From assembly GCA_001899255.1 (NCBI GenBank), contig MKVX01000002.1, positions 1 through 64,000 on the forward strand: DNA of 64,000 bases. Direction: 5' to 3'. Below the pieces are notes generated by a model, which saw only the letters and a list, made by a program, of their open reading frames with translations, was not told where the DNA came from and did not search any database. Within the stretch, counting starts at the first letter, position 1. Every line of letters begins with the position of its first letter. Positions 26,349-36,279 of this stretch are shown here, piece after piece. This DNA comes from Rhizobiales bacterium 62-47. GTDB taxonomy: Bacteria; Pseudomonadota; Alphaproteobacteria; Rhizobiales; Xanthobacteraceae. The translations under genes were made by a program, and so were the position numbers.

Positions 26349-29300
26349 TTATGCCACCGGGCCCGCGATGGGCTCGACATTGACGAGGAACGCCTTGAAC
26401 TCAGGCGTCTGCGAGTTGGAGTCGCCGATCGCGGACGTCAGTCCATTGATCGGGGACGCCTTCTTGGTTTCGCCGATGAAGCCGAAGTTGAGCGGCAGGC
26501 CCACCTGGTGCACCGTCTTGCCGTCGACTTTGAACGGCGTCATGCGCTTGGTGACGACTGCCTTGCCTTTGGCCTCGCCGCGCTTCGACCAGACACGGAC
26601 GCGCTGTCCGTTCTTGATCCCCTTCTCCTTGGCGAGCTGCTCGGACATTTCCACGAAGAACTCAGGCTGCATCACCGCGTTGGCATGCACGTTCTTGGTC
26701 CAGAAGTGGAAATGCTCGGTCAGACGGTACGTGGTCGCCACGATCGGGAAGTCCTTGGAATTGCCAAGCGCCTCCATATCGTTTTTGAACACACGCGCCA
26801 CCGGGTTGCCCTTGAGTTTCGGGAACACCAGGTTGCCGACCGGCGACTCGAACGGCTCCATGTGCACCGGGAACGGACCGTCGGCCATCAGGCCACGAAC
26901 CCAAAGGCGCGACACGCCTTCCGCGTTCATGATGAATGGTCCAACCGCACGATCCGGCGGAATGGTCGGCACATAGTCCGGCACATCCGGTCCGGTCCAG
27001 CGTTCGCCGTTCCAGTACATGTACTTCTTGGCTTCGCTCCACGGCTTCCCATCCGGGTCCGCCGAGGCGCGATTGTACTGGATGCGGCGATTGGCCGGCC
27101 ACGAGAAGCCCCAGTTGCCGTAGACCCCGAGTCCGGATGGATCGCTATTGTCACGACGCATGGCGAAGTTGCCCGCCGGACCATAGACACCGGTGTAGAT
27201 CCACATGCAGCCGTCGGTCGACCCGTCGTCCCGCATTTCGCCGAAGCTGGCCAACCGCTGCCCTGCGGCCCGGATGACCTTACCTTCAGCGTCCTTGACG
27301 TCGCTGAGGGCCTTGCCGTTGAGCTCGGTGAGCAACTCTTCGATGCTCGGCTCAAGCGGATTCTTGTAGCTCCAGTCGACCGCAAGAAGCGCTTCCTTGC
27401 CCTTGCCGCCGTCCTTTTCGTACATCTTGCGCATACGCACGAACAGGTCGGAGAGGATTTCGATATCCGTCTTGGATTCGAAGTAGGGGTCGGCCGCCTT
27501 CCAGCGCCACTGAATGCAACGGCTGGAGTTGGTGACGCTTCCCTCTTCTTCGGCCCATGACGTAACCGGGAGCATGAACACTTCGGTCTTGATCTTGGCG
27601 GGATCGACGTTGTTGAACTCGCCGTGATTTTCCCAGAACCGGACCGTATCGGTCTCGATCGGGTCCATGCTGACCAGGAACTTGAGCTTCGACAACGCTT
27701 CCCGGGTCTTGTTAGAGTTGGGAATCGCCATCAGCGGATTGAAGCCCTGGCAGAGAAGACCGTTGGTCTTACCCTGATGCATCAAGTCGAACATCTTGAT
27801 GCAATCGTAGATGCCATCGAGTTTCGGCAGGTAGTTGTAGCCGAACTCGTTGTCCTTGGTCGCGTTGGCACCGAACTGGGTCTTCAGGAAGCTGACGTAG
27901 AACTTGCGATAGTTCTGCCAGTAGCTGGTCTGGTTCGGCGTCAACGGCTTGAACGCGCGCTTGCTCAAGTGCGATTCAAGCGTCGGCTCCTGCTCGGTCG
28001 GCAGTGCCAAGTAGCCGGGAATGGCTGCCGTCAGCGTGCCGACGTCGGTGATGCCCTGCACGTTGGAGTGACCGCGCAAAGCGTTCACGCCGCCGCCGGG
28101 AATACCGATGTTGCCGCACAGAAGCTGGATCATCGCCGCGGAGCGGATGTTCTGCGCACCGTGCGAATGCTGCGTCCAGCCAAGCGCGTACATGATCGTC
28201 ATCGCGCGCTCGCCGTTCGCAGTCGTCGAGACCCATTCGGCGACCTTCAGGAACTTGTCCTTCGGGGTGCCGCAGACTCGCTCGACCAGTTCGGGCGTAT
28301 ATTGCGCGAAGTGCTTCTTCATCAGCTGGAAGATGCAGCGCGGATCCTGCAACGTCATGTCGCGAACGGCGAAGCCGTCAGGTCCGAACTTGTATTCCCA
28401 GGTGCTGCGATCGTACGAACGCTTGGATTCGTCGTAGCCGGAGAAGAGTCCTTCGTTGAACTCGAACTCGTCCTTCACGATGAACGCCGCGTTGGTGTAG
28501 TGGCGCACGTACTCTTTATGAATCTTGTCGTTGGTCAGCAGGTAGTTGATGACACCCGACAAGAACGCGATGTCCGATCCCGAACGGATCGGCGCATAGT
28601 GATCCGCCATGGCCGCCGAGCGGTTGAACCGCGGATCGACCACCATCAGCTTGGCGCCACGCTCGGCTTTCGCCTCGGTGACCCACTTGAATCCGCAGGG
28701 ATGTGCTTCCGCTGCGTTACCACCCATAATCCAGACGAGATCAGCGTTCTTGATGTCCGTCCAGGAATTCGTCATTGCACCGCGACCAAATGTGGGGCCC
28801 AAACTGGCCACCGTCGGTCCGTGTCAAATCCTAGCCTGATTTTCTATCTGTAAGAGACCGAGGCCGCGTGAGACCTTGAAGGTCGCCCAGCCGCCTTCGT
28901 TGGCGACCGAACTGCCGGCCAGAAACGCAGTGGTGAGCCAGCGATTGACCGTCACACCGTCGCGATTCTTTTCGACCCAGTTGGCGTCGCGATCTTCTTT
29001 CAGGAGCTTCGCAATGCGCTCCATCGCGAAGTCCCAGCTCACGCGCTCGAAGCTGGTGCCGCCGGGCTTGCGGTACATCGGATACTTCACGCGGACCTTC
29101 GACTTGATGTAATCGATGGCACCTGCGCCCTTGGGGCAAAGCGTGCCCCGATTGACTGGATGGTCGACGTCGCCCTCGATGTGGGTGACTTCCATCTTGC
29201 CTTTTTCTTCTTTGCTTTCAGCAGAGAAGATCAGCATGCCGCAGCAGACAGCGCAGTACGGACACTGGCTACGGACTTCTTTGGTCTGCGCAAGTTTGAA

Positions 29301-29423
29301 AGGCCGGATCGATAATGCATGGGCCGCTTCGATTTCACCAAATCCAAGAGCGCCAAGACTCGTCCCCGCCAAACCCGCGCCGGCCCCGAGCATAAACGAG
29401 CGCCGCGAGAGTTCCATGTTCAT
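26349..29423 (-). CDS. fdoG: Selenocysteine-containing formate dehydrogenase major (alpha) subunit
   Basis: A 1024-residue bis-MGD oxidoreductase read through an in-frame TGA at 28824-28826 as Sec200, in the context NQARI-U-HGPTVAS, which matches E. coli FdoG/FdnG. It has a twin-arginine signal ([13 protein letters not shown]), so it is exported folded to the periplasm. A [4Fe-4S] set follows as [11 protein letters not shown] with the fourth Cys in TLCPKGAG. The start ATG follows GGAGG by 9 nt. It oxidises formate to CO2. Automated callers split it into two ORFs at the TGA; it is not a pseudogene. It leads the operon. Confidence 0.95.
28784..28826 (-). promoter_or_regulatory. Selenocysteine UGA codon and putative bacterial SECIS hairpin
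   Basis: The UGA occupies 28824-28826. Directly downstream in the message, GACC (28816-28819) can pair with GGTC (28784-28787), GTGG with CCAC, and an inner CC with GG around an AGTTTG loop. This puts a hairpin immediately after the UGA, as SelB requires. The pairing was worked out by eye. Flanking residues HGPTVAS are also conserved for protein reasons. Confidence 0.75.
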
Positions 29424-29488
29424 GGAACATTTCCTCCGATTACCGCCCCCAACGGGGGACGCCCAAACATTAGAGTTTGTCAAAATAA

Positions 29489-29517
29489 AAAGTAGAGTGA
29501 CTCCAACCAACTGTCAA
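29489..29517 (-). promoter_or_regulatory. Putative sigma70-type promoter of the fdo-sel operon
   Basis: On the minus strand, TTGACA (29512-29517) and TACTTT (29489-29494) are separated by exactly 17 bp. Transcription would begin near 29482 and give a leader of about 60 nt before fdoG. The leader contains a small CCCC/GGGG hairpin near 29444-29456. The -35 box is perfect, but the -10 matches only three of six consensus bases. Confidence 0.45.
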
Positions 29518-29679
29518 AGCTACGCTTTTGTCGTGTTGCGATCTAACAAACCCCCGCTGAATCCGTCGCGCGGGATGCGGCGACGCGTTATCCCGTTGCA
29601 TATGCTCATTTATTCATCTGGAATACTTGTTTGGACGTTGTCCGGCCTTTGACGCCGCAGATTATGTCATTTCGTCGCA

Positions 29680-30525
29680 GTGATACTTATTGACGACAAT
29701 GTGCGCGCACCACAAAATGTTGTTGTGGCGGCGTATCCCGCTCCCGCGTGTCGGGGCCGACGAATCGAATTCAACAAGTCCCTTTGGGGCTCGCCGTTGC
29801 AGCGCTTACTGCATCGTCTTGCGATACGAATTCACGCGACTCTCGCAGCCACACATCAAGTCAATCCGAACGACTCGAAGCGTTCTTATTCCGGCGATGT
29901 CTCGTCCAGTGCGCGAGTCGCGCGACGCCGCGTCGCGCACTGGCGCCATCGTGCAGCAGCATATGCCGTCGCGATCGTCCTGAGTTGCGGGGCGGCGATG
30001 AGTTCCGCCATCGCGGCCACATCGGATCAGCCGTCCGAGCCGGCGTCGCTGAAAGTCTGGAGCGACGGCCACAAGCCAACATGGCAGTTGGACAAGCTGC
30101 ACGGCGGGCAGCTGGCGCTGCAAAGCCTGCGAGGCAATGTCGTGCTGGTGCATTTCTTTGCCACCTGGTGCGAACCGTGCGTGCGTGAAATCACTTCGCT
30201 GCAAAAGCTGGCGACCGCGACGCGCGGCAAGCCGGTCGCTATCGTCGCGGTCGATGTCGCCGAAGTCGACCTGCGCGTGCGCGCCTTCTTCGACAAGGTG
30301 CCCGCCGATTTTGCCGTGCTGCTCGACCGCGATCGCGCCGTCACCAAGGCGTGGCAAGTCAGTGCGTTGCCGACCACCTTCGTGCTCGATGCCGAGCTGG
30401 CGCCGCGACTGTTCGTCGAAGGCGATCTCGATTGGTCACATGCCGAAACTCTGACGACGCTGGAATCGCTTTACCCCACGGCCGGACAACACAAGCCGCC
30501 GCGCGAACAAGCCGGCGCCCAATAA
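29680..30525 (+). CDS. TlpA/ResA-like thioredoxin-fold protein, probably exported
   Basis: The thioredoxin domain (about residues 120-275 of 281) has the redox motif FATWCEPC, the AVDVAEVDLRVRAFF segment and the cis-Pro loop ALPTTFVLD. It probably acts in the periplasm as a thiol reductant. A hydrophobic stretch AAYAVAIVLSCGAAMSSAIAA after an Arg-rich run looks like a signal peptide, but no normal start precedes it in frame. The GTG used here is far upstream and gives a low-complexity leader; an ATG in another frame near 29897 would suit better if there were a one-base frameshift. The 5' end is therefore uncertain. Confidence 0.7.
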   Translation: MILIDDNVRAPQNVVVAAYPAPACRGRRIEFNKSLWGSPLQRLLHRLAIRIHATLAATHQVNPNDSKRSYSGDVSSSARVARRRVAHWRHRAAAYAVAIVLSCGAAMSSAIAATSDQPSEPASLKVWSDGHKPTWQLDKLHGGQLALQSLRGNVVLVHFFATWCEPCVREITSLQKLATATRGKPVAIVAVDVAEVDLRVRAFFDKVPADFAVLLDRDRAVTKAWQVSALPTTFVLDAELAPRLFVEGDLDWSHAETLTTLESLYPTAGQHKPPREQAGAQ

Positions 30526-30550
30526 CCTGACATCCAAGGAGGAGACCAAA

Positions 30551-31657
30551 ATGCACCGTCGTGAATTCCTGCAAGGCACCGCCACACTCGCGTTGATGGC
30601 GATGTTGCCCGGCGTTGCCCGCGCGGACGCCGTGTTTGCACCGAAGCCGGGCGCGTGGCGCACGGTCGATCTTGTCACCAAGCTCGAAATCGACCGGCCG
30701 GAAGGCAAGATGCAGGCGTGGATTCCATTGCCCTCGGTCAACGAGAGCGAATGGGAACGGCCCGGCGAAACCAGGTGGACCGGCAACGCCGCCAAGGTCG
30801 AGCGCGTCCGCGACGCGAAGTACGGCGCCGAGATGCTACACGTGACCTGGAAGGATGACGAGTTCATGCCGGCCATCGAAGTCACCAGCCGCGTCATGAC
30901 GCGCGACCGCGCGATCGATCTGAGCAAGCCCGGCAAGGTCGCCGCGCTCAGCGCCGCCGAACGCAAGCTCAACCTCGAGGGCACCGATCTCATTCCGGTT
31001 GACGGCATAGTCAAGCAGACCTCGGACAAGATCGTCGCCGAGGCCAAGGCCGCGTCCGATATCGACAAGGCGCGCGCGCTCTATAACTGGGTCATCGAGA
31101 ACACCCAGCGCGTCGCGGCCACGCGCGGCTGCGGCGTCGGCGACGTCGCCGCCATGCTCAAGAGCGGCAACCTCGGCGGCAAATGCGCCGACCTCAACGC
31201 GCTCTATGTCGGCCTTGCCCGCGCTGCCGGTCTGCCGGCGCGCGACGTCTACGGCATCCGCGTGCTGCCGTCGCAGTTCGGCTACAAGAGCCTCGGCGCC
31301 GGATCGGTCAACGTCACCAAGGCCCAGCACTGCCGCGCCGAAGTGTTCCTCGACGGCTTCGGCTGGGTGCCGGTCGATCCGGCTGACGTGCGCAAGGTGA
31401 TGCTGGAAGAACCTCCGGCCAATCTTCCGATCAACGATCCGAAAGTGGTCGCGGCGCGCCAGGCGCTGTTCGGCGCATGGGAAGGCAACTGGGTGGCGTA
31501 CAACACCGCACACGACGTCGCGCTGCCCGGCACCAAGCAACCGAAGCTCGGCTTCCTGATGTATCCGCAGGCCGAACGCGCGTCGCTGATGCTCGATTGT
31601 CTCGATCCCGACAAGTTCCGCTACGCGATCCTCGCCAAGGAAGCGACGGCGACCTGA
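30551..31657 (+). CDS. Exported transglutaminase-like cysteine protease-fold protein
   Basis: A 368-residue protein with a twin-arginine-like signal (HRREFLQGTATLALMAML) cleaved near ARA-DAV. The transglutaminase-like core is at about residues 170-285. The Cys is in NLGGKCADLNALYVGLAR, the His in KAQHCRAEVFL, and the Asp in WVPVDPADV, matching the Cys-His-Asp triad. It lies 25 bp after the TlpA-like gene with a good AAGGAGGAG site. Its substrate is unknown; relatives act as proteases or cross-linkers. Confidence 0.85.
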   Translation: MHRREFLQGTATLALMAMLPGVARADAVFAPKPGAWRTVDLVTKLEIDRPEGKMQAWIPLPSVNESEWERPGETRWTGNAAKVERVRDAKYGAEMLHVTWKDDEFMPAIEVTSRVMTRDRAIDLSKPGKVAALSAAERKLNLEGTDLIPVDGIVKQTSDKIVAEAKAASDIDKARALYNWVIENTQRVAATRGCGVGDVAAMLKSGNLGGKCADLNALYVGLARAAGLPARDVYGIRVLPSQFGYKSLGAGSVNVTKAQHCRAEVFLDGFGWVPVDPADVRKVMLEEPPANLPINDPKVVAARQALFGAWEGNWVAYNTAHDVALPGTKQPKLGFLMYPQAERASLMLDCLDPDKFRYAILAKEATAT

Positions 31658-31721
31658 ACGACAATAATATTTGCGACGGGCGCTGCTGCGGCAGCGCCCG
31701 TCGTCATGATAGAAAGCGCGC

Positions 31722-32873
31722 ATGAGCATCTATCTCGACAACAACGCCACCACGCCGATCGCACCCGCCGTGCTCGATGCGATGCTGCCGTTCCTGCGCG
31801 AGCAGTTCGGCAATCCGTCGTCGAACTATGCGTTGGGCCGCGTCGCGAAGGAGGCGGTGGCAACTGCCCGCGCCCATGTCGCGGCCTTGATCGGCGCGCA
31901 ACCCGACGAGATCATCTTCACCAGCGGCGGCACCGAAGCCAGCAACATGGCGATCCGCGGCAGCATGGCGCTGAGCGGCGACAGACGCGCTATCGTCACC
32001 AGCACCATCGAGCACCCGGCGACGGAAGAACCTTGCAAGCTGCTGGCGCAGCACGGCCACCGCATCCATCGCATCAAGGCCAACAGCGACGGCCGCATCG
32101 ATCTCGACGATGCGCGCAACGCCATCGGCGGCGACGTCGGTCTGGTCACGCTGATCCATGCGCAGAACGAAACCGGCGTGCTGCAACCCGTCGCCGACGT
32201 CGCCGCGATGGCGCGGCAGCATGGCATTCCGGTGCATGCCGATGCCGCGCAATCGGCCGGCAAGCTTGCCATCGATGTCGATGCGCTCGGCATCGACCTG
32301 TTGTCGATTGCCGGCCACAAGCTCTATGCGCCGAAAGGTATCGGCGCGCTTTACGTGCGGCGCGGCCGCAAGCTCGAACCGGTGCTGCGCGGCGCCGGGC
32401 AGGAAGGCGGCCGCCGTCCGGGCACCGAAAACGTCGCCTCCATCGTCGCGCTGGGCGAAGCCTGCCGGCTCGCGGCGCTGCGGTTGCGCGACAACGCAAC
32501 ACGCGAGATGGAACGGCTGGCGCGCGATCTCTACGCGCGGCTGCAACGCGCCGTTCCCGGTATCGAACTGGTCGGCCATGCGACCGAACGACTGCCCAAC
32601 ACGCTGAACGTGCTTTTCCCCGGCGTTTCAGGCCGCGCGGTGCTGGACGCCTGTCCGGAGGTGATCGCCTCCACCGGCTCGGCCTGCCACGCCGACCGCG
32701 AGGAGGCCTCGGCGGCCTTGCGTGCGCTCGGCATCGCCGAACACAAGGCGCTCGGCGCGGTGCGGCTCTCGCTCGGCTTCGCGACAACCGCGGGCGACGT
32801 CGAAGCCGCCGCCACGGCGCTGGCAGCCGCATGGCAACGTTGCGGCGCGACGCGCCAAACCGTTCGAGCCTGA
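31722..32873 (+). CDS. Cysteine desulfurase, NifS/IscS family
   Basis: A 383-residue PLP enzyme that removes sulfur (or selenium) from cysteine (selenocysteine). It begins IYLDNNATTP. The PLP-binding His is in STIEHPATEE, the Lys in SIAGHKLYAPKG near residue 201, and the catalytic Cys in STGSACHADREEAS near residue 324. No Isc or Suf scaffold genes lie nearby. The neighbouring formate dehydrogenase genes suggest a sulfur donor for FdhD or a selenium supply for SelD; this is inference from position. Confidence 0.9.
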   Translation: MSIYLDNNATTPIAPAVLDAMLPFLREQFGNPSSNYALGRVAKEAVATARAHVAALIGAQPDEIIFTSGGTEASNMAIRGSMALSGDRRAIVTSTIEHPATEEPCKLLAQHGHRIHRIKANSDGRIDLDDARNAIGGDVGLVTLIHAQNETGVLQPVADVAAMARQHGIPVHADAAQSAGKLAIDVDALGIDLLSIAGHKLYAPKGIGALYVRRGRKLEPVLRGAGQEGGRRPGTENVASIVALGEACRLAALRLRDNATREMERLARDLYARLQRAVPGIELVGHATERLPNTLNVLFPGVSGRAVLDACPEVIASTGSACHADREEASAALRALGIAEHKALGAVRLSLGFATTAGDVEAAATALAAAWQRCGATRQTVRA

Positions 32874-32880
32874 TGGCGTA

Positions 32881-35142
32881 TCAATCGTTCGCGTGCGTCG
32901 CGCCGTTCGACACCAGCAGCGTCGAGACCTTCGACCCGGCAAGCACCCCCGCCGCGACGCTACCGAAATTCAGCGTCTCGCCCGGAATGCGATCGACGCC
33001 CATCACCACGAGGGTCGCGCCGTTCTCCCGCACTTCCTGCAGGATCGCCTCCTCCGGCGCGGCGTTGTCGTGGATGGCGGTGGTCACCTGAACGTCGTAG
33101 CGCGCGGCGAATGACGTTACATCCTTGAGAATGTCTTCTTCCTGCGGCCGCACCATGCGCGGACTGCGGCGGCGCGCGCCCTTGTCCCGCGTCGTCGAGA
33201 CATAGACCACATGCAGCGGCGCCGAACTGGTGCGCGCCAGCGCGATCGCCACTTCCGCGCCGCGCCGCGACACGCCGCTCCCCGACACCGGGACCAGAAT
33301 CCGGAAATCGTTGTTGGTCGGGTGCGCCAACTGGCTGCCCTTCGCCGCGACCACGGCGAGCGGCCCTTCGAATCCGGACGTGATCTCCGCGATCTTGCCG
33401 TTAAAGCCGCCTTTCGGCCCGACCGCATCGCCCATGCCGACGAGCAGCAGATCGAATCCCTTGCGCGCCTCCTCGACGACGGCCTCGCCCGCCTGCTTCT
33501 CGCTGGTGCGCGTCGTCACGTCGACGTCGCGGGTTTTCTCCGCTTCGTCGACGTCGGCGGCAACCTTCGCGGCGTTTTTCACTGCGCTCTCGTGACTCTG
33601 CTCGTCGCCGCGCTTGTCCTGCTGCTGCGTCGCCTGCGCGCCGACATGCAACACCGTGATCGGCAGGCCGCGTGCGCCAGCCAGCAGGCCGGCTATGGTG
33701 GCGGCGAATTTGGCATTGGCGCTTTCGTCGACCGCCAGCAGCAGCCGTTCGAGATTGGCGACGAAGCCTTTCTCCTCCAGTTCCTCGCGCTCCAGCCGCG
33801 CCTTCTCCTCGCGGCCCAGCGGCAACCGCGCCAGCGCCGCACGCAGCATCGGCGGCATCGCCATCGTCGTCAGGATCGCCATGGTGACGATCATCGAGAA
33901 CATGTTCTGGCTGAGCACGCCCATCGACAGGCCGATGGTGGCGATGATGACCTCGGTCGAGCCGCGCGCATTCATGCCGCTGGCGAGCGCGAAGGACTCC
34001 CTTTGATTCAGGCCGCCGAGCGCCCCGCCCAGATAAGCGCCGCCGAATTTGCCGATGCTCGCGATCAGCACCAGCGCCACCGTCAGCCATAACAGCCGCG
34101 GATCGGCCAGCACCGTCAGATCGGCGTGCAGACCGGCGAGGCCGAAGAAAACCGGCATGAACAGGCTGGTGATCAGGCCGCGCAGCCGTTCGTCGATCTG
34201 CTTGGTGAGGATCGGCGATTCGCCCACCAGAATGCCGGCGACGAACGCGCCGAGCACGGTGTGCACGCCGATCAGATGCGTGATCATCGCCATCACGCCC
34301 ATCAAAAGCAGGATGATGGTGATGACCGCCGCCGAACTGACCAGATGATCGTTGGCCCAGCGGATGAGCTGGAACACCACGCGGCGCCCGACGGTGAAAC
34401 TGACCAGCAGGAACGCCAGCGTGCCCAGCACCGCCTGCGCCACCGAGGCCAGATCGAGCGTGCCGCGCGACGCCAGGCTGAAGATGATGGCGATGATGAT
34501 CCAGCCGATGGTGTCGTCGATGACCGCGGTGGCGATGATGATCTGGCCGACATTGCGGCGCATGAAGTTCATCTCGCGCACGACGACGGCGACGATCTTC
34601 ACCGACGAGATCGACAGCGCGGTGCCGAGAAACAGCGATGCCACCAGCCGCGCTTCCGGATGCGGCAGCAGGCTGTCCGGCAGCACCTGCCCCAGCGCGA
34701 AGCCGCAGAGGAACGGCACGACGATACCGGCAACCGAGATGGTGATAGCGGCCTTGCCGACTTTGCGCACCAGCTTGAGATCGGTCTCCATGCCGGTCAA
34801 AAGCAGCAGCAGAAGGATGCCGAATTGCGCCAGCCCGTCGATCAGCGCCTTTTGTTCGGGCAATGGCGGAAAGATCGCACTCTGCGCCTGCGGCCACACC
34901 CAACCGAACAGCGACGGGCCAAGCAGCAGGCCCGCCAGCAATTCGCCGATCACCGAAGGCTGGCCGAGCCGCTGCATGATTTCGCCGAGGCCGCGCCCCA
35001 CCGCGATCAGCAGCACCACCTGCGCGATCAGCAGAAATTCAGACGGCCGCGCGGCGCCCTCGCCGGCCGCATCGGCCGCCGTGACCATCACGAGCGTTAC
35101 CGACGCCGCCCACAACGCCGAGCCAAGCAACTTCCATGGCAT
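32881..35142 (-). CDS. CPA2-type Na+/H+ (cation/proton) antiporter with C-terminal UspA-like domains
   Basis: A 753-residue membrane protein. After a possible signal/first helix, about 12 hydrophobic helices (residues 35-430) form a KefB/NhaS-like exchanger. ATAVIDDTIGW carries the Asp pair of the ion site, and LGQPSVIGELLAGLLLGPS is the typical start. Residues about 460-600 and 610-753 look like two universal-stress-protein folds, the last ending with the nucleotide-loop-like GVDRIPGETLNFGS. It converges on the cysteine desulfurase with 7 bp between stops. The cation and direction of transport are unknown. Confidence 0.88.
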   Translation of the reverse strand: MPWKLLGSALWAASVTLVMVTAADAAGEGAARPSEFLLIAQVVLLIAVGRGLGEIMQRLGQPSVIGELLAGLLLGPSLFGWVWPQAQSAIFPPLPEQKALIDGLAQFGILLLLLLTGMETDLKLVRKVGKAAITISVAGIVVPFLCGFALGQVLPDSLLPHPEARLVASLFLGTALSISSVKIVAVVVREMNFMRRNVGQIIIATAVIDDTIGWIIIAIIFSLASRGTLDLASVAQAVLGTLAFLLVSFTVGRRVVFQLIRWANDHLVSSAAVITIILLLMGVMAMITHLIGVHTVLGAFVAGILVGESPILTKQIDERLRGLITSLFMPVFFGLAGLHADLTVLADPRLLWLTVALVLIASIGKFGGAYLGGALGGLNQRESFALASGMNARGSTEVIIATIGLSMGVLSQNMFSMIVTMAILTTMAMPPMLRAALARLPLGREEKARLEREELEEKGFVANLERLLLAVDESANAKFAATIAGLLAGARGLPITVLHVGAQATQQQDKRGDEQSHESAVKNAAKVAADVDEAEKTRDVDVTTRTSEKQAGEAVVEEARKGFDLLLVGMGDAVGPKGGFNGKIAEITSGFEGPLAVVAAKGSQLAHPTNNDFRILVPVSGSGVSRRGAEVAIALARTSSAPLHVVYVSTTRDKGARRRSPRMVRPQEEDILKDVTSFAARYDVQVTTAIHDNAAPEEAILQEVRENGATLVVMGVDRIPGETLNFGSVAAGVLAGSKVSTLLVSNGATHAND

Positions 35143-35292
35143 GCCCCCGCCGATCTCCCCGTGGTTCCACGTCGCGCGCCCAAGTCAGCGGCGATTGTCG
35201 CAACCTCTGCAGCAAATAGCCAGAGCAGGATGGGGAACCCGCATGTCTCCTTTCGGGACATCGCGTCGTAAACCGTTCGCGCGATTGCGCCA

Positions 35293-35327
35293 CGAAAAAG
35301 AGGCCGATGCCGCATGGCATCAGCCTC
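35293..35327 (-). terminator. Rho-independent terminator after the gfa-like gene
   Basis: The stem GAGGC-GATGCC/GGCATC-GCCTC has a 4-nt loop and one mismatch. On the minus strand it is followed by CTTTTTCG. It lies about 40 bp after the stop of the minus-strand gfa-like gene and before the antiporter promoter region, so it fits termination of the former. Confidence 0.75.
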
Positions 35328-35369
35328 CAGTCGCGCAGTCAATCAAGTGAGGTTGGCCTCACCGGAGAG

Positions 35370-35948
35370 TCAGGATGCCAGCACGCCGGATTGCTTGGCG
35401 ACGTGCGTGGCGATGGCGTCCATCAACGGCGGCGACAGGCAATCGTACGGCTCGAGACCGAGTGCCCGCAGCGTTCCGCGCACGTCGTCCATCGCCTCAG
35501 GCCTGGTTCCGCTTTCGATGATCGAGGACACGAACGCCGCGAAGCCTGGAGCCGACCAGCCGTCGTCGGGCGACAATTCGGTGTGGATGAAATCGAGTCC
35601 GTAGAATGGATGCGAGGTCTTCTCGATGCGCCCGTACATGTGCACGCCGCATCCGCTGCACGCGTAACGCTGAATGACGGCGTTCGCATCGACCACCTTC
35701 AGCTTGTGGCCGTTCTCGACTACCGTCACCTTGTCGCGCGGCGCAACGGCAACCAGCGAGAACAGCGCGCCCTCCGGCTTCCAGCATTTGGTGCAACCGC
35801 AGGCATGATTGTGCGCGGACTGCGACGCGACGCTGACCTTCACCCGGTCGCTGGTGCATTGGCACAGCAACGTCCCTCCGGAGAATGCCGCATTCGCCGG
35901 CCGGACGCCGCCATCGACTCGCGGATGAATTGAAACCTTCGCTGCCAT
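35370..35948 (-). CDS. gfa: S-(hydroxymethyl)glutathione synthase / glutathione-dependent formaldehyde-activating enzyme
   Basis: 192 residues from the ATG preceded by GGGAGGGG; an in-frame extension to 36335 is unsupported. The CENP-V/GFA zinc fold is clear: CQC near residue 30, CGCTKCW near 53, [11 protein letters not shown] near 100, then [11 protein letters not shown]. It promotes the addition of glutathione to formaldehyde, at least in the founding enzyme. Formate produced further along that route could feed the formate dehydrogenase encoded upstream, though no other pathway gene is adjacent. Confidence 0.9.
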   Translation of the reverse strand: MAAKVSIHPRVDGGVRPANAAFSGGTLLCQCTSDRVKVSVASQSAHNHACGCTKCWKPEGALFSLVAVAPRDKVTVVENGHKLKVVDANAVIQRYACSGCGVHMYGRIEKTSHPFYGLDFIHTELSPDDGWSAPGFAAFVSSIIESGTRPEAMDDVRGTLRALGLEPYDCLSPPLMDAIATHVAKQSGVLAS

Positions 35949-36279
35949 GATATCCCCTCCCAAACTGCCCGCGCCGGAACGCCACGATGGTCCGCCGGCT
36001 CCGCATTCGGGCACAGGCTTAGCCGCCTGGGCTTCGGCCGGCTTGCCCAAGAGCGAAATCGGCTTGCTCCCCAGCGAAGCAACGGCCGGGTTCGCAACAA
36101 AATCGCCGCAACGCCATGCGGAGCTCCGCCACTTGACGGAATCCGGATGGCATTGGAGGATCGCGCCGGAATGATCCGACGCGCCGTCTCGCGCGGCGCG
36201 CGGTTCGACGCCAAACCCGGCGAGCCTTCCGCTCTCTTCGAAATCTGCGATCCCGCACCCCGAGTCACGGTTAGGTCCT
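35949..36279. other. Intergenic region between gfa and the AraC-family gene
   Basis: This 331-bp divergent spacer holds the two gene starts, the GGGAGGGG ribosome site of gfa and presumably both promoters. A TTGACG hexamer occurs on the plus strand near 36134, but no good -10 follows it. No credible additional gene, repeat or RNA was seen. Confidence 0.5.

Noticed and set aside
26349..29510. Formate dehydrogenase alpha subunit split into two frames, as in a pseudogene
   Set aside because: The break is a TGA in the Sec context NQARI-U-HGPTVAS, and a full selABCD set is present, so it is a functional selenoprotein gene.
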